Origin: FW021-bin31 sp964647485
GTDB lineage: Bacteria; Bacteroidota; Bacteroidia; Chitinophagales; Chitinophagaceae
DNA: 64,000 nt
Direction: 5' to 3'
Assembly (NCBI GenBank): GCA_964647485.1
Contig: CAZYHV010000009.1
Location: forward strand, 55,701-119,700
Part shown: in pieces, positions 41,944 to 50,085 of the stretch
How positions within the stretch are numbered: the stretch's first letter is position 1
Layout of the letters: every line of letters starts with the position of its first letter
Notes under the pieces: model-generated
Told to the model about the DNA's origin: nothing
The model's database searches: none
Seen by the model: the letters and a program-made list of their open reading frames with translations, nothing else
Translations under genes and position numbers: made by a program

Positions 41944-43455
41944 ATGCCTAACACAGGTAAGATTAAACAAGTAATTGGTCCGGTAGTGGACGTTTATTTT
42001 GAAGAAGAAGGAAGCCTTCCTGAAATCTATAACGCGCTTGAAGTAAAGCGGGGAGATGATGAGAAGCTTATTTTAGAGGTACAGCAACATCTGGGAGAAG
42101 ACAGTGTACGCTGTATTGCCATGGATTCTACAGATGGACTAGTAAGAGGGATGGCGGCAGTAGACCGTGGGACTCCCATTAAAATGCCTGTCGGAGATGA
42201 AATTAAAGGTCGTTTATTTAATGTAGTAGGAGAATCGATCGATGGTTTAAAGCCTTTATCTACAAAAGAAGGATATCCGATACATAGGGAAGCCCCTTCT
42301 TTTGAGGAATTGGCAGTGGAATCGGAGGTACTTTTTACCGGGATTAAAGTCATTGATCTGATAGAACCTTATGCCAAAGGAGGAAAAATTGGCTTATTTG
42401 GAGGTGCCGGTGTAGGTAAAACGGTGTTGATTCAGGAATTGATTAACAATATTGCAAAGGCATACTCCGGTCTTTCTGTGTTTGCAGGTGTAGGAGAACG
42501 TACTCGTGAGGGGAATGATTTGATGCGGGAAATGATTGAGGCCGGCATTATTAAATATGGGGATAAATTTATCGAATCCATGGAAAAAGGTGGATGGGAT
42601 TTATCTAAAGTAGATTTAGAGGAATTAAAAGATTCCAAAGCTAGTTTTGTATTTGGTCAAATGAATGAACCTCCGGGCGCACGTGCTCGTGTAGCATTAA
42701 GTGGTTTGACGGCTGCAGAATATTTCCGTGATGGAGACAAATCTGCCGGAGGAGGTCGTGATGTCTTATTCTTTGTAGACAATATCTTCCGCTTTACCCA
42801 AGCCGGTTCCGAGGTTTCTGCTTTGCTGGGACGTATGCCTTCAGCTGTAGGTTATCAACCGACTTTAGCAACAGAAATGGGCCTGATGCAGGAAAGAATT
42901 ACCTCTACCAAAAACGGATCAATCACCTCAGTACAAGCCGTTTATGTACCGGCCGATGACTTGACTGACCCTGCTCCTGCCACTACCTTTGCCCATTTGG
43001 ATGCAACCACTGTATTGAGTCGTAAGATTGCCGATCTGGGTATTTATCCGGCAGTAGATCCCTTAGATTCTACCTCCCGTATTCTTTCCCCTACTATTGT
43101 AGGAGATGCCCATTATAATTGTGCTCAACGTGTTAAACAGATTCTACAACGCTATAAAGAATTACAGGATATTATTGCTATTTTAGGCTTAGATGAATTG
43201 AGTGAAGAAGATAAATTAGTTGTTTCCCGTGCTCGTCGTGTACAGCGTTTCCTCTCACAACCATTCCATGTGGCTGAACAATTCACAGGTTTAAAAGGGG
43301 TATTGGTTCCTATTGAAGAAACCATTCGCGGCTTTAACATGATTATGGACGGAGAAGTAGATGAATATCCTGAAGCAGCCTTCAACCTGGTTGGAACAAT
43401 AGATGATGCCATTGAAAAAGGTAAAAAGCTACTTGATCAGGCGGCTAAAAACTAA
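41944..43455 (+). CDS. atpD: F1 ATP synthase beta subunit
   Basis: 503 residues. N-terminal beta-barrel begins GKIKQVIGPVVDVYFEE; P-loop GGAGVGKTV near residue 158; catalytic Glu in GERTREGND; MNEPPGARARVALSG and the C-terminal helical domain with DELSEEDKL. It is the catalytic subunit of the ATP synthase. Only atpC follows, then a strong terminator, so the other subunit genes must be elsewhere, a split layout seen in several Bacteroidota. Confidence 0.98.
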   Translation: MPNTGKIKQVIGPVVDVYFEEEGSLPEIYNALEVKRGDDEKLILEVQQHLGEDSVRCIAMDSTDGLVRGMAAVDRGTPIKMPVGDEIKGRLFNVVGESIDGLKPLSTKEGYPIHREAPSFEELAVESEVLFTGIKVIDLIEPYAKGGKIGLFGGAGVGKTVLIQELINNIAKAYSGLSVFAGVGERTREGNDLMREMIEAGIIKYGDKFIESMEKGGWDLSKVDLEELKDSKASFVFGQMNEPPGARARVALSGLTAAEYFRDGDKSAGGGRDVLFFVDNIFRFTQAGSEVSALLGRMPSAVGYQPTLATEMGLMQERITSTKNGSITSVQAVYVPADDLTDPAPATTFAHLDATTVLSRKIADLGIYPAVDPLDSTSRILSPTIVGDAHYNCAQRVKQILQRYKELQDIIAILGLDELSEEDKLVVSRARRVQRFLSQPFHVAEQFTGLKGVLVPIEETIRGFNMIMDGEVDEYPEAAFNLVGTIDDAIEKGKKLLDQAAKN

Positions 43456-43461
43456 TGTATT

Positions 43462-43731
43462 ATGAGTTTACAACTTGAAATATATACCCCGGAAAGGAAA
43501 GTATACAGAGGAGAAGTAGATGGTATTCAACTCCCCGGACTGGATGGGTTATTCGAAATTTTATCACATCATGCTTCCTTAGTGGCGGCTGTAGTAGCTG
43601 GAAAAATGAAAGTAATGAATGATAAAAAGAATACTTCTTACTATAAAATAAAGGATGGATTTGTAGAGGTTTTGAATAACAAAGCTACAGTCCTCGTCGA
43701 AGGAGCTATCCCTTATCCAACTGACGAGTAA
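43462..43731 (+). CDS. atpC: F1 ATP synthase epsilon subunit, short form
   Basis: 89 residues, the beta-sandwich domain only (LQLEIYTPERKVYRGEVDGI; LPGLDGLFEILSHHA). The C-terminal helical hairpin that regulates the enzyme in E. coli is missing, as in many Bacteroidota. It starts 6 bp after atpD. The central stalk role should be kept; inhibition by the epsilon arm is not expected. Confidence 0.95.
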   Translation: MSLQLEIYTPERKVYRGEVDGIQLPGLDGLFEILSHHASLVAAVVAGKMKVMNDKKNTSYYKIKDGFVEVLNNKATVLVEGAIPYPTDE

Positions 43732-43753
43732 GAAAAGAGCTCCTAATAGATAA

Positions 43754-43801
43754 AAACTAAAAAAAGTCCGATATAAATGATTATCGGACTTTTTTTAGTT
43801 T
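43754..43801. terminator. Bidirectional terminator between atpC and yqgE
   Basis: A 20-bp perfect stem: 43754-43773 (core AAAAAAAGTCCGATA) and 43782-43801 (core TATCGGACTTTTTTT) with an 8-nt loop, giving a T-run on both strands. The stop codon of the convergent yqgE gene lies inside the stem. Confidence 0.92.
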
Positions 43802-44388
43802 AAAGAAGGATCAATCGGAAAATTCGTATACATTTCAAATGCTTTCCCCATTCTCTTTAAGTATTCCGACCATATATTGTCCTTCTTTCCTTTATCAAAA
43901 AGCAATGCTTTCCTGCTTTCTGATACAATCCACGATTCCTCATTTAATTCTCCCTTGAGTTGACCGGCGCCCCAACCGGCATATCCTACAAAAAACTTTA
44001 TTTTCTTCAGATCTAACTGTCCGGCATTGATAAGAGCTACTGCTTCCTCAAAATTTCCACCCCAGAAAATCCCTTTCTGTATTTCTTCTCCTCCGCTAAT
44101 TAACTCCGGATATTGATGTAAAAAATGAACCGTATCAGGCTGTACGGGACCCCCTAAAAAAACTTTTATTTCTTTATTAAAGGTGTCCGGTATTAATTTA
44201 TTAAGCGGATCATCATAGGGTTTGTTTAAAACAAAACCAAAACTTCCTTCCACAGAATGTTTACATAAAAAAACGACAGAGCGTAGAAAATAAGGATCCT
44301 TTAAAAAGGGACTCGCAATCAAACTACGCCCGGAAGTGGGAGCTAAATCACTCTGCAATTTTGATAAATAATCTAAAAGCACAATCAA
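43795..44388 (-). CDS. YqgE/AlgH family protein (DUF179)
   Basis: 197 residues. GRSLIASPFLKDPYFLRSVVFL and GSFGFVLNKP are the defining blocks of DUF179, and the later FVGYAGWGAGQLKGEL is highly conserved in the family. The biochemical function is unknown. The start is uncertain: TTG at 44388 or GTG at 44382, as no ATG is available before the conserved core. Confidence 0.88.
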   Translation of the reverse strand: MIVLLDYLSKLQSDLAPTSGRSLIASPFLKDPYFLRSVVFLCKHSVEGSFGFVLNKPYDDPLNKLIPDTFNKEIKVFLGGPVQPDTVHFLHQYPELISGGEEIQKGIFWGGNFEEAVALINAGQLDLKKIKFFVGYAGWGAGQLKGELNEESWIVSESRKALLFDKGKKDNIWSEYLKRMGKAFEMYTNFPIDPSLN

Positions 44389-44468
44389 ATATAAGATTAT
44401 TTTTACAGTATATCGTTAAAAGACAGTTACAATTAACAAGAAAAACTTTTTGGTTTCATTTGGTGAGT

Positions 44469-44476
44469 TATCTTTG
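44469..44476 (+). promoter_or_regulatory. -7 promoter box of the histidine kinase
   Basis: TATCTTTG ends 5 bp before the ATG at 44482, implying an almost leaderless message. Confidence 0.55.
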
Positions 44477-44481
44477 TATTA

Positions 44482-45819
44482 ATGAAGAAAATATTTCCAT
44501 GGGTCGTTGTTTTATTGAGTTTCTCTCTTATTGGTATTCTATTTATCCAGTATAGCTGGATAAAAAATGCCATACACCTAAGAGAAAAACAATATGAAAA
44601 AAGGATGGTAGATGCCTTAGACCAGATTCGTGATGACATCGTAAACAATGTCCACGCTTCAGACGAACACAACAATCAAAGTCCGGGAAACAATTGGCAT
44701 TCCTTCTTCAGAAGTTTCTCCCCTACTTCAATGGTACCTATTACAATCCGTTATTCAAAAGGAGAAATTCAAAATATTATTAAAGGGAATTTAAAAAGAA
44801 AAGGTTTCGAGATTCCTTTTCAATTCGCTGTACTTCATGTCCATTATAATGTAGCTGAACTAGAACTCTATTCGAACCACTATTACAGTGCTTTTAAAGA
44901 TTCGGGAAATCATAAACAGTTTAGGACTCCCCTTATTCCTAAAAATTCGGGGCTCAGTGAAATGATGAGGGATAATGCGGAATGGCTGAATATTATTGTA
45001 CCTACAGACAATTATATCACTACTGTTTTAGGGTCTTTGAAATGGATTATTACAGGCTCCATTCTATTCACCCTCATTATCATTGCAGCTTTTGCATTAA
45101 CGATATTTGCCATGTTGCGTCAGAAAAAATTATCTGCAATCAAATCTGACTTTATCAACAACATGACCCATGAGTTTAAAACACCTATCGCAACTATTTC
45201 CCTGGCGGTAGATGCCATTGGCAACGAAAAAGTTTTTAACAAAAAAGAAAAACTCCACTACTTTGCCGACATGATTAAAACAGAGAATAAGCGCATGCTC
45301 AGACAAGTAGAAACCATTCTACAATCAGCCTTACTGGACAAAGAGGAAATAAAACTCGACCTCAAAAAGGTAGACGCACAAGACATTCTATCAAAAACGG
45401 CACATAATATGGAATTGCAGATCAAAGCCAAAGGAGGAGAGATAAAAACGCATTTTGCAGCAGAAAAGACAGAAATCTATGCCGATGAAGTACATTTTTC
45501 TAATATCATGTCTAATTTAATGGATAATGCCGTAAAATATTCTAAAGAAGATCCGATCATTGAAATTGAAACCTCCAATAAAAAGAAAAACCTGGTAATT
45601 ACTTTTTCCGATAACGGCATCGGCATGTCCAAAGATACCTTATCCCATATCTTTGAAAAGTTCTATCGTGCTCACACCGGCAACCTACATAACGTAAAAG
45701 GCTTCGGACTGGGACTGGCTTATGTAAAAACAGTAGTTACGGAGCACAAAGGAAAAATAAAAGTAGACAGTATCCTTGGGAAGGGAAGTAAGTTTGAAAT
45801 TGAACTTCCCTTAGCATAA
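44482..45819 (+). CDS. Sensor histidine kinase
   Basis: 445 residues. Membrane helix about 5-25, a periplasmic sensor of about 160 residues without a known fold, second helix about 188-212, then HisKA with the phosphoacceptor His230 (NMTHEFKTPIA), and HATPase with NLMDNAVKYS, DNGIGM and GFGLGLAY. It resembles the RprX-type kinases of Bacteroidota. No response regulator gene is adjacent, so its partner is elsewhere. Signal unknown. Confidence 0.94.
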   Translation: MKKIFPWVVVLLSFSLIGILFIQYSWIKNAIHLREKQYEKRMVDALDQIRDDIVNNVHASDEHNNQSPGNNWHSFFRSFSPTSMVPITIRYSKGEIQNIIKGNLKRKGFEIPFQFAVLHVHYNVAELELYSNHYYSAFKDSGNHKQFRTPLIPKNSGLSEMMRDNAEWLNIIVPTDNYITTVLGSLKWIITGSILFTLIIIAAFALTIFAMLRQKKLSAIKSDFINNMTHEFKTPIATISLAVDAIGNEKVFNKKEKLHYFADMIKTENKRMLRQVETILQSALLDKEEIKLDLKKVDAQDILSKTAHNMELQIKAKGGEIKTHFAAEKTEIYADEVHFSNIMSNLMDNAVKYSKEDPIIEIETSNKKKNLVITFSDNGIGMSKDTLSHIFEKFYRAHTGNLHNVKGFGLGLAYVKTVVTEHKGKIKVDSILGKGSKFEIELPLA

Positions 45820-45910
45820 AACCCACTACTTTCTTTATGGGTTTCATTTCAACTTATATTGGTTATCTTTACAAAATAAGCCACTGACTTTCTCTAAAGC
45901 CGCTCTATTA

Positions 45911-46657
45911 ATGAATCTCAAAAATAAAAAGGTAATTTACCTTCTCTTACTACTTTTCGGTTTATATATTTTATCAGGAATGATCTTAACCAGAAGGCAA
46001 GATAAACTTATTTTCAATCCACAAAAACTGGATAGTAATTTTGTATTTCAAACAACATTCAAACAGAAAGAGTTCAACTTAAAGATAAGTTCTGTATCCT
46101 CCTTAAATGTCCTTTACCTTCAGACAGAAAATGCCAACGGTCAGATTCTATATTTCCATGGAAGATCCGGTAATATCAATACCTATTTACCTAGACTGGA
46201 CACTTTTCTGAAGGCAAAGAAAAATATTTTTATTATAGACTATCCCGGCTATGGGAAGAGTATAGGAAAACCAACTGAGAAATCAGTAAATGAGAGCGCA
46301 AAAATACTTTACAAACTTGCCATAAATTATATGTCGGCAGATAGTACAATAATCTACGGATCGGGATTAGGCGCTGCAGCCGCTGCTTATTTGGCAACAA
46401 AAAGATCTTGTAAAAAACTGGTCCTTTCAAATCCTTTCTATTCTTTGCAAGAAGTGGCCCATCATTATTTCCCTATTTATCCTATCAAAAAATATTTACA
46501 TTATACCTTCCCGGTACATTATTATATTCAAAGAGTCAAGGCGCCCGTTGAGTTGATCTATCATAAAAAATCCAAAGGTTTTTACTACACACAAGCTCTG
46601 AAATTATCGAAATTACTTTTCAAAAAAGATACCTTTCAGGTTCATGTAAATAGATAA
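45911..46657 (+). CDS. Alpha/beta hydrolase-like membrane-anchored protein, probably degenerate
   Basis: 248 residues. One N-terminal membrane helix (about 7-26), then an alpha/beta hydrolase fold: oxyanion region YFHGRSGN, IDYPGYGKS and the elbow YGSGLGAAA with a candidate nucleophile Ser. Where the fold normally offers the acid and histidine (LIIHG..D and a late GGH), this protein has LIYHKKSKGFYY and ends HVNR, with no matching residues. It may therefore have lost hydrolase activity or be truncated at its end by about 20 residues. No neighbour clarifies its role. Confidence 0.75.
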   Translation: MNLKNKKVIYLLLLLFGLYILSGMILTRRQDKLIFNPQKLDSNFVFQTTFKQKEFNLKISSVSSLNVLYLQTENANGQILYFHGRSGNINTYLPRLDTFLKAKKNIFIIDYPGYGKSIGKPTEKSVNESAKILYKLAINYMSADSTIIYGSGLGAAAAAYLATKRSCKKLVLSNPFYSLQEVAHHYFPIYPIKKYLHYTFPVHYYIQRVKAPVELIYHKKSKGFYYTQALKLSKLLFKKDTFQVHVNR

Positions 46658-46670
46658 GATTTTAAAAGAA

Positions 46671-47588
46671 TTATTTGCTTTTCAATCGACCGCCTTCATC
46701 ATTTACCGTGAGGACATAAGGCATCCCCAATCTCAGGGTATAATTATCAAACCGATGTCCGGCAGGAAAATCAAAACAAATCGGATAATCGAAATCTTTT
46801 ACTTTCTCATAGATAATTTCGTAAGCCGTTTCTCCAAAAGGGATATCCTCTTCCTTCATCCGGGTAAACCCACCGATGACCAAACCCTTCAGATGAGATA
46901 ATTTTCCGGCTCTTTTTAAAGTCCACATCATGCTATCTATTTTATATAAATATTCATGTACATCCTCCAGAAAAAGAATTTTCCCATCGGTATCCAAATC
47001 AGAATCGGAACCAATCATCTCAGCAATTAAAGATAAATTTCCACCAATCAGAATTCCCTGAATCTCTCCTTTTCTATTTAACCTGTGTATCTCCGACTTA
47101 TAGTCTATAGGACGTCCCTTAAAAGACCTTTTTATTGTTTCAGCGGCTCGATCTTGAGTGCCATATTTTAAATCGATACACATTTCACAATGCATCGTAG
47201 GGAGCTGAAATTGGGTATGCACAAAAGAATGAATAACAGTCAAATCACTATATCCACAGAGCCATTTAGGATGCTGTTGAAAATATGAAAAATCAATCTG
47301 ATCGATAATTCGGATTGTTCCATATCCTCCTCTCCCAAATAAAATGAGTTGAACCTCGGGATCGTCTAACATCCTTTGAAAATCTGCGGCTCGCTCTTTA
47401 TCGGTTCCAGCATATTGAAAATATTGATTCCCTAAGGTTGCCCCAAGTTTAACCTTATATCCCCATTGTTCCAACGCCTCTTTGGCATGCTGCACATCCT
47501 CTATAGAAAAATATCCGGCAGGACAAGTAATACCGACCGTATCTCCTGCTTTCAAATAAGGGGGTATTTTTACAGGTTTATCCTCCAT
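46671..47588 (-). CDS. S66 family LD-carboxypeptidase (second of tandem pair)
   Basis: 305 residues from ATG. S66 triad visible: Ser in CGYSDLTV, Glu in LFLEDVHE, His in FPAGHRFDN. The N-terminal GDTVGITCPAGYF is typical. Such enzymes remove the terminal D-alanine from murein tetrapeptides in the cytoplasm for recycling. No signal peptide is seen. It follows a paralog by 3 bp. Confidence 0.93.
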   Translation of the reverse strand: MEDKPVKIPPYLKAGDTVGITCPAGYFSIEDVQHAKEALEQWGYKVKLGATLGNQYFQYAGTDKERAADFQRMLDDPEVQLILFGRGGYGTIRIIDQIDFSYFQQHPKWLCGYSDLTVIHSFVHTQFQLPTMHCEMCIDLKYGTQDRAAETIKRSFKGRPIDYKSEIHRLNRKGEIQGILIGGNLSLIAEMIGSDSDLDTDGKILFLEDVHEYLYKIDSMMWTLKRAGKLSHLKGLVIGGFTRMKEEDIPFGETAYEIIYEKVKDFDYPICFDFPAGHRFDNYTLRLGMPYVLTVNDEGGRLKSK

Positions 47589-47591
47589 ATA

Positions 47592-48575
47592 TTATAATTT
47601 AATTTCTTTTAATTCTCCTACTTCACCGACCTTTAATTCATAAATAGCACCTTCTTTAAGAGTATAATTTTCTTCTTGATGACCTACGGGAAAACCAAAG
47701 GCTACCGGATAATTAAAGGCACGGACTTTATCCAGAATCAGCTCCTCTTCCGATTGACCAAAAGGCTCTTCTGTATCCTTGCTGTTCGAAAAGCTACCTA
47801 TAATTAAACCGGATAAATGATTGAGCCAACCGGCTCTTTTCAAGGTAAGCATCATTCGATCAATAATATATTTATATTCTCCTATATCCTCTATAAAAAG
47901 AATTTTATCTTTCATATCCGGAACCGAAGAGGATCCACAAAGTGCGGAAAGCAAGGACAAATTACCACCTATCAACTGACCGATACCGGTTCCTTTTCTA
48001 TTTAAAGCATGTGTATCAAAATGATAACCAGTCTTTTCTCCTTCTAAGGTCTGTTTTAAACTCTGTACAAATTTGTTTTCTGCTGTTTTAGAGGTCATCC
48101 CTCCCACCATCACTGAATGCAAAGTTTGTACCCGGCAATTTTGAAAAAGATGGAGATGTAGGGCAGTAATATCACTATAACCACAGATCCATTTAGGATG
48201 TTTCTTGAATTTCTCAAAATTAAGCTGATCTATAATACGTAACATCCCATATCCTCCTCTCCCAAAAATAATTGCTTTGATATCCGGATGATCCAACATT
48301 TCTTGTAACTCGATTACCCGTTGATGGTCAGTAGCCGAGAAGTTATGGTAATGACCTATTAGTGTGTTTCCAATCCGTGTTTGATACCCCCAAGATTGCA
48401 ATAATCTTTCTCCATATTCAACCTCCTCCCAAGCCATTTTGCTTGCAGGACAAGTAATTCCAATACAATCGCCTTTATTGAGAAAAGGAGGGGACTGAAA
48501 AAAATGATCGTTTTTTATTTTTTGTTGCTGCTGCATCATCAAGGGCTTTCTACTTTTAAAGAATAAAGATAGCAT
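47592..48575 (-). CDS. S66 family LD-carboxypeptidase (first of tandem pair)
   Basis: 327 residues from ATG at 48575; starts at the double Met near residue 13 are also possible. S66 triad: Ser in CGYSDITA, Glu in LFIEDIGE, His in FPVGHQEEN. It shares the whole plan with the downstream paralog (GDCIGITCPAS; IIFGRGGYGMLRIIDQL) but they are diverged. The pair is probably a two-gene operon from an older duplication. Confidence 0.93.
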   Translation of the reverse strand: MLSLFFKSRKPLMMQQQQKIKNDHFFQSPPFLNKGDCIGITCPASKMAWEEVEYGERLLQSWGYQTRIGNTLIGHYHNFSATDHQRVIELQEMLDHPDIKAIIFGRGGYGMLRIIDQLNFEKFKKHPKWICGYSDITALHLHLFQNCRVQTLHSVMVGGMTSKTAENKFVQSLKQTLEGEKTGYHFDTHALNRKGTGIGQLIGGNLSLLSALCGSSSVPDMKDKILFIEDIGEYKYIIDRMMLTLKRAGWLNHLSGLIIGSFSNSKDTEEPFGQSEEELILDKVRAFNYPVAFGFPVGHQEENYTLKEGAIYELKVGEVGELKEIKL

Positions 48576-48649
48576 TTCTCATTCAATTTGTCTTTTTATG
48601 ACACAAATGAAAACTTCTCTTTAAGCCTTCCGATTCTATTATTTCGATG

Positions 48650-48657
48650 TACCTTTG
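48650..48657 (+). promoter_or_regulatory. -7 promoter box of the MFS pump gene
   Basis: TACCTTTG, exact match, giving a leader of about 110 nt before the pump start at 48772, unusually long for this window. Confidence 0.55.
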
Positions 48658-48716
48658 CAAACTTTTTATTCGCTCAGCGAGTACTTATCATTTCAATACA
48701 GTTCTATAGGTTCACA

Positions 48717-48791
48717 ATGATCTACTTTGTTCGTTTTATCCCTCTAAAAAGGGGGGAAAATTGTTTGGTTTATGGAGCAACAAAAAAGTAG
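48717..48791 (+). promoter_or_regulatory. Possible leader peptide and hairpin before the MFS pump
   Basis: A 24-codon frame (MIYFVRFIPLKRGENCLVYG...) starts in the leader and overlaps the first 20 nt of the pump gene. A small hairpin CCCTC/GGGGG (48740-48755) lies 16 bp upstream of the pump ATG. This is compatible with translational attenuation of an efflux gene, but a chance frame is also possible. Confidence 0.3.
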
Positions 48792-49962
48792 CCCGAATAT
48801 AAAGGACCAACTCACATTGGGTTCTTTTATTTTATTGAGTGTATTGATGGCATTTACCTCCCTTTCTGTAGATGCTTATCTTCCACAATTACCTCAGATG
48901 CGTCAAGATCTGCAGGGGAATGTAGAATTAACGATCACCAGTTTTCTTATTGGGTTTTCCATCGCACAGTTATTTATCGGACCGATTAGCGATAAGTTTG
49001 GACGGAAAATTCCCTTATTATCCGGTATTTTTTTGTTTATCGTTGGATCTGTCGGCTGTGCAACCTCTCAATCATTGACCTCCGTGATTATCTGGAGAGT
49101 TGTTCAAGCCTTAGGAGCCTGCTCGGGACCTTTACTTTCCCGTGCCATGGTCAGAGATCTCTTCGGCAGAGAAAAGGCGGCAGAAGTATTATCTACCTTA
49201 ATGTTGATTATGGCAATAGCTCCGGTATTAGGTCCAATCATAGGAGGACAACTTAGCTGGCAAAATATATTTTGGTTTTTGGCTTCGATAGGTATTATCA
49301 TGTTTATATTTCTCTTTTGGCTTCCGGAATCACATCCTCCCGAAAGAAGAAATCACGCCTCAATCGGTGCAGCATTTGCTAAATATAAGATCTTATTGAC
49401 CAAACGGGAGTTCATGAGATATACATTATGTGTCACCTTCTTTTATATCGGAGTATATGGCTTTATTTCAGGTTCCCCTTTTGTTTACATCACCTACTTC
49501 GGTGTTGAGTCCGAAAACTATGGATGGTTGTTTGCAATCAATACTATTGGAATGATGACTGTAAGTTTTGGTAACCGATTTTGGGTGCGGAAGGTCAGTC
49601 TGGATAAACTTCTTCAAAGAGCGACTTTCATATCTATGATTGCCGGTGCGGCGCTCATATTTTTTACACAATTCGGCATGGGTGGTATTTTCGGGATCCT
49701 CGTTTCTGTATTTATTTACTTTTCTATGAATGGCGTCGTTGCAGCCACGACTACTGCTGCCGCCCTCGATGACATTCCCGAAATGGCAGGGGCAGGTTCT
49801 GCTCTCTTGGGCAGTCTACAATATGGGAGCGGCATCCTTTCTTCCTTTTTACTCTCATTATTCAATACTGACAGTCCTGCTACCATGGGATGGATTATTG
49901 GATTAGCCGGTATTGGTTCTGCAATCATCATGCTTTCAAAACCCAAAAGATTACTTAAGTAA
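48772..49962 (+). CDS. MFS drug-resistance transporter, Bcr/CflA family
   Basis: 396 residues with twelve membrane helices. MAFTSLSVDAYLPQLPQM in the first helix and the loop GPISDKFGRKIPLL (MFS motif A) plus the later RAMVRDLFGREKAA are typical of the Bcr/CflA group, which export bicyclomycin, chloramphenicol, sulfonamides or other compounds by proton antiport. The actual substrate is not predictable. It ends at a bidirectional terminator. Confidence 0.92.
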   Translation: MEQQKSSPNIKDQLTLGSFILLSVLMAFTSLSVDAYLPQLPQMRQDLQGNVELTITSFLIGFSIAQLFIGPISDKFGRKIPLLSGIFLFIVGSVGCATSQSLTSVIIWRVVQALGACSGPLLSRAMVRDLFGREKAAEVLSTLMLIMAIAPVLGPIIGGQLSWQNIFWFLASIGIIMFIFLFWLPESHPPERRNHASIGAAFAKYKILLTKREFMRYTLCVTFFYIGVYGFISGSPFVYITYFGVESENYGWLFAINTIGMMTVSFGNRFWVRKVSLDKLLQRATFISMIAGAALIFFTQFGMGGIFGILVSVFIYFSMNGVVAATTTAAALDDIPEMAGAGSALLGSLQYGSGILSSFLLSLFNTDSPATMGWIIGLAGIGSAIIMLSKPKRLLK

Positions 49963-50009
49963 CCCCTAGGTAAACTACCTCTTTCATCAATACCTATAAT
50001 TTTTTTAAT

Positions 50010-50040
50010 AAAAAGAGGAGCATGATGAGCTCCTCTTTTT
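50010..50040. terminator. Bidirectional terminator between MFS and APC genes
   Basis: AAAAAGAGGAGC (50010-50021) and GCTCCTCTTTTT (50029-50040) form a 12-bp perfect stem with a 7-nt loop and T-runs in both directions, between two convergent genes. Confidence 0.9.
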
Positions 50041-50085
50041 ACCAGGTTATTCTTTTCCTGAAAATATTTACTTTTCACTATTTTT

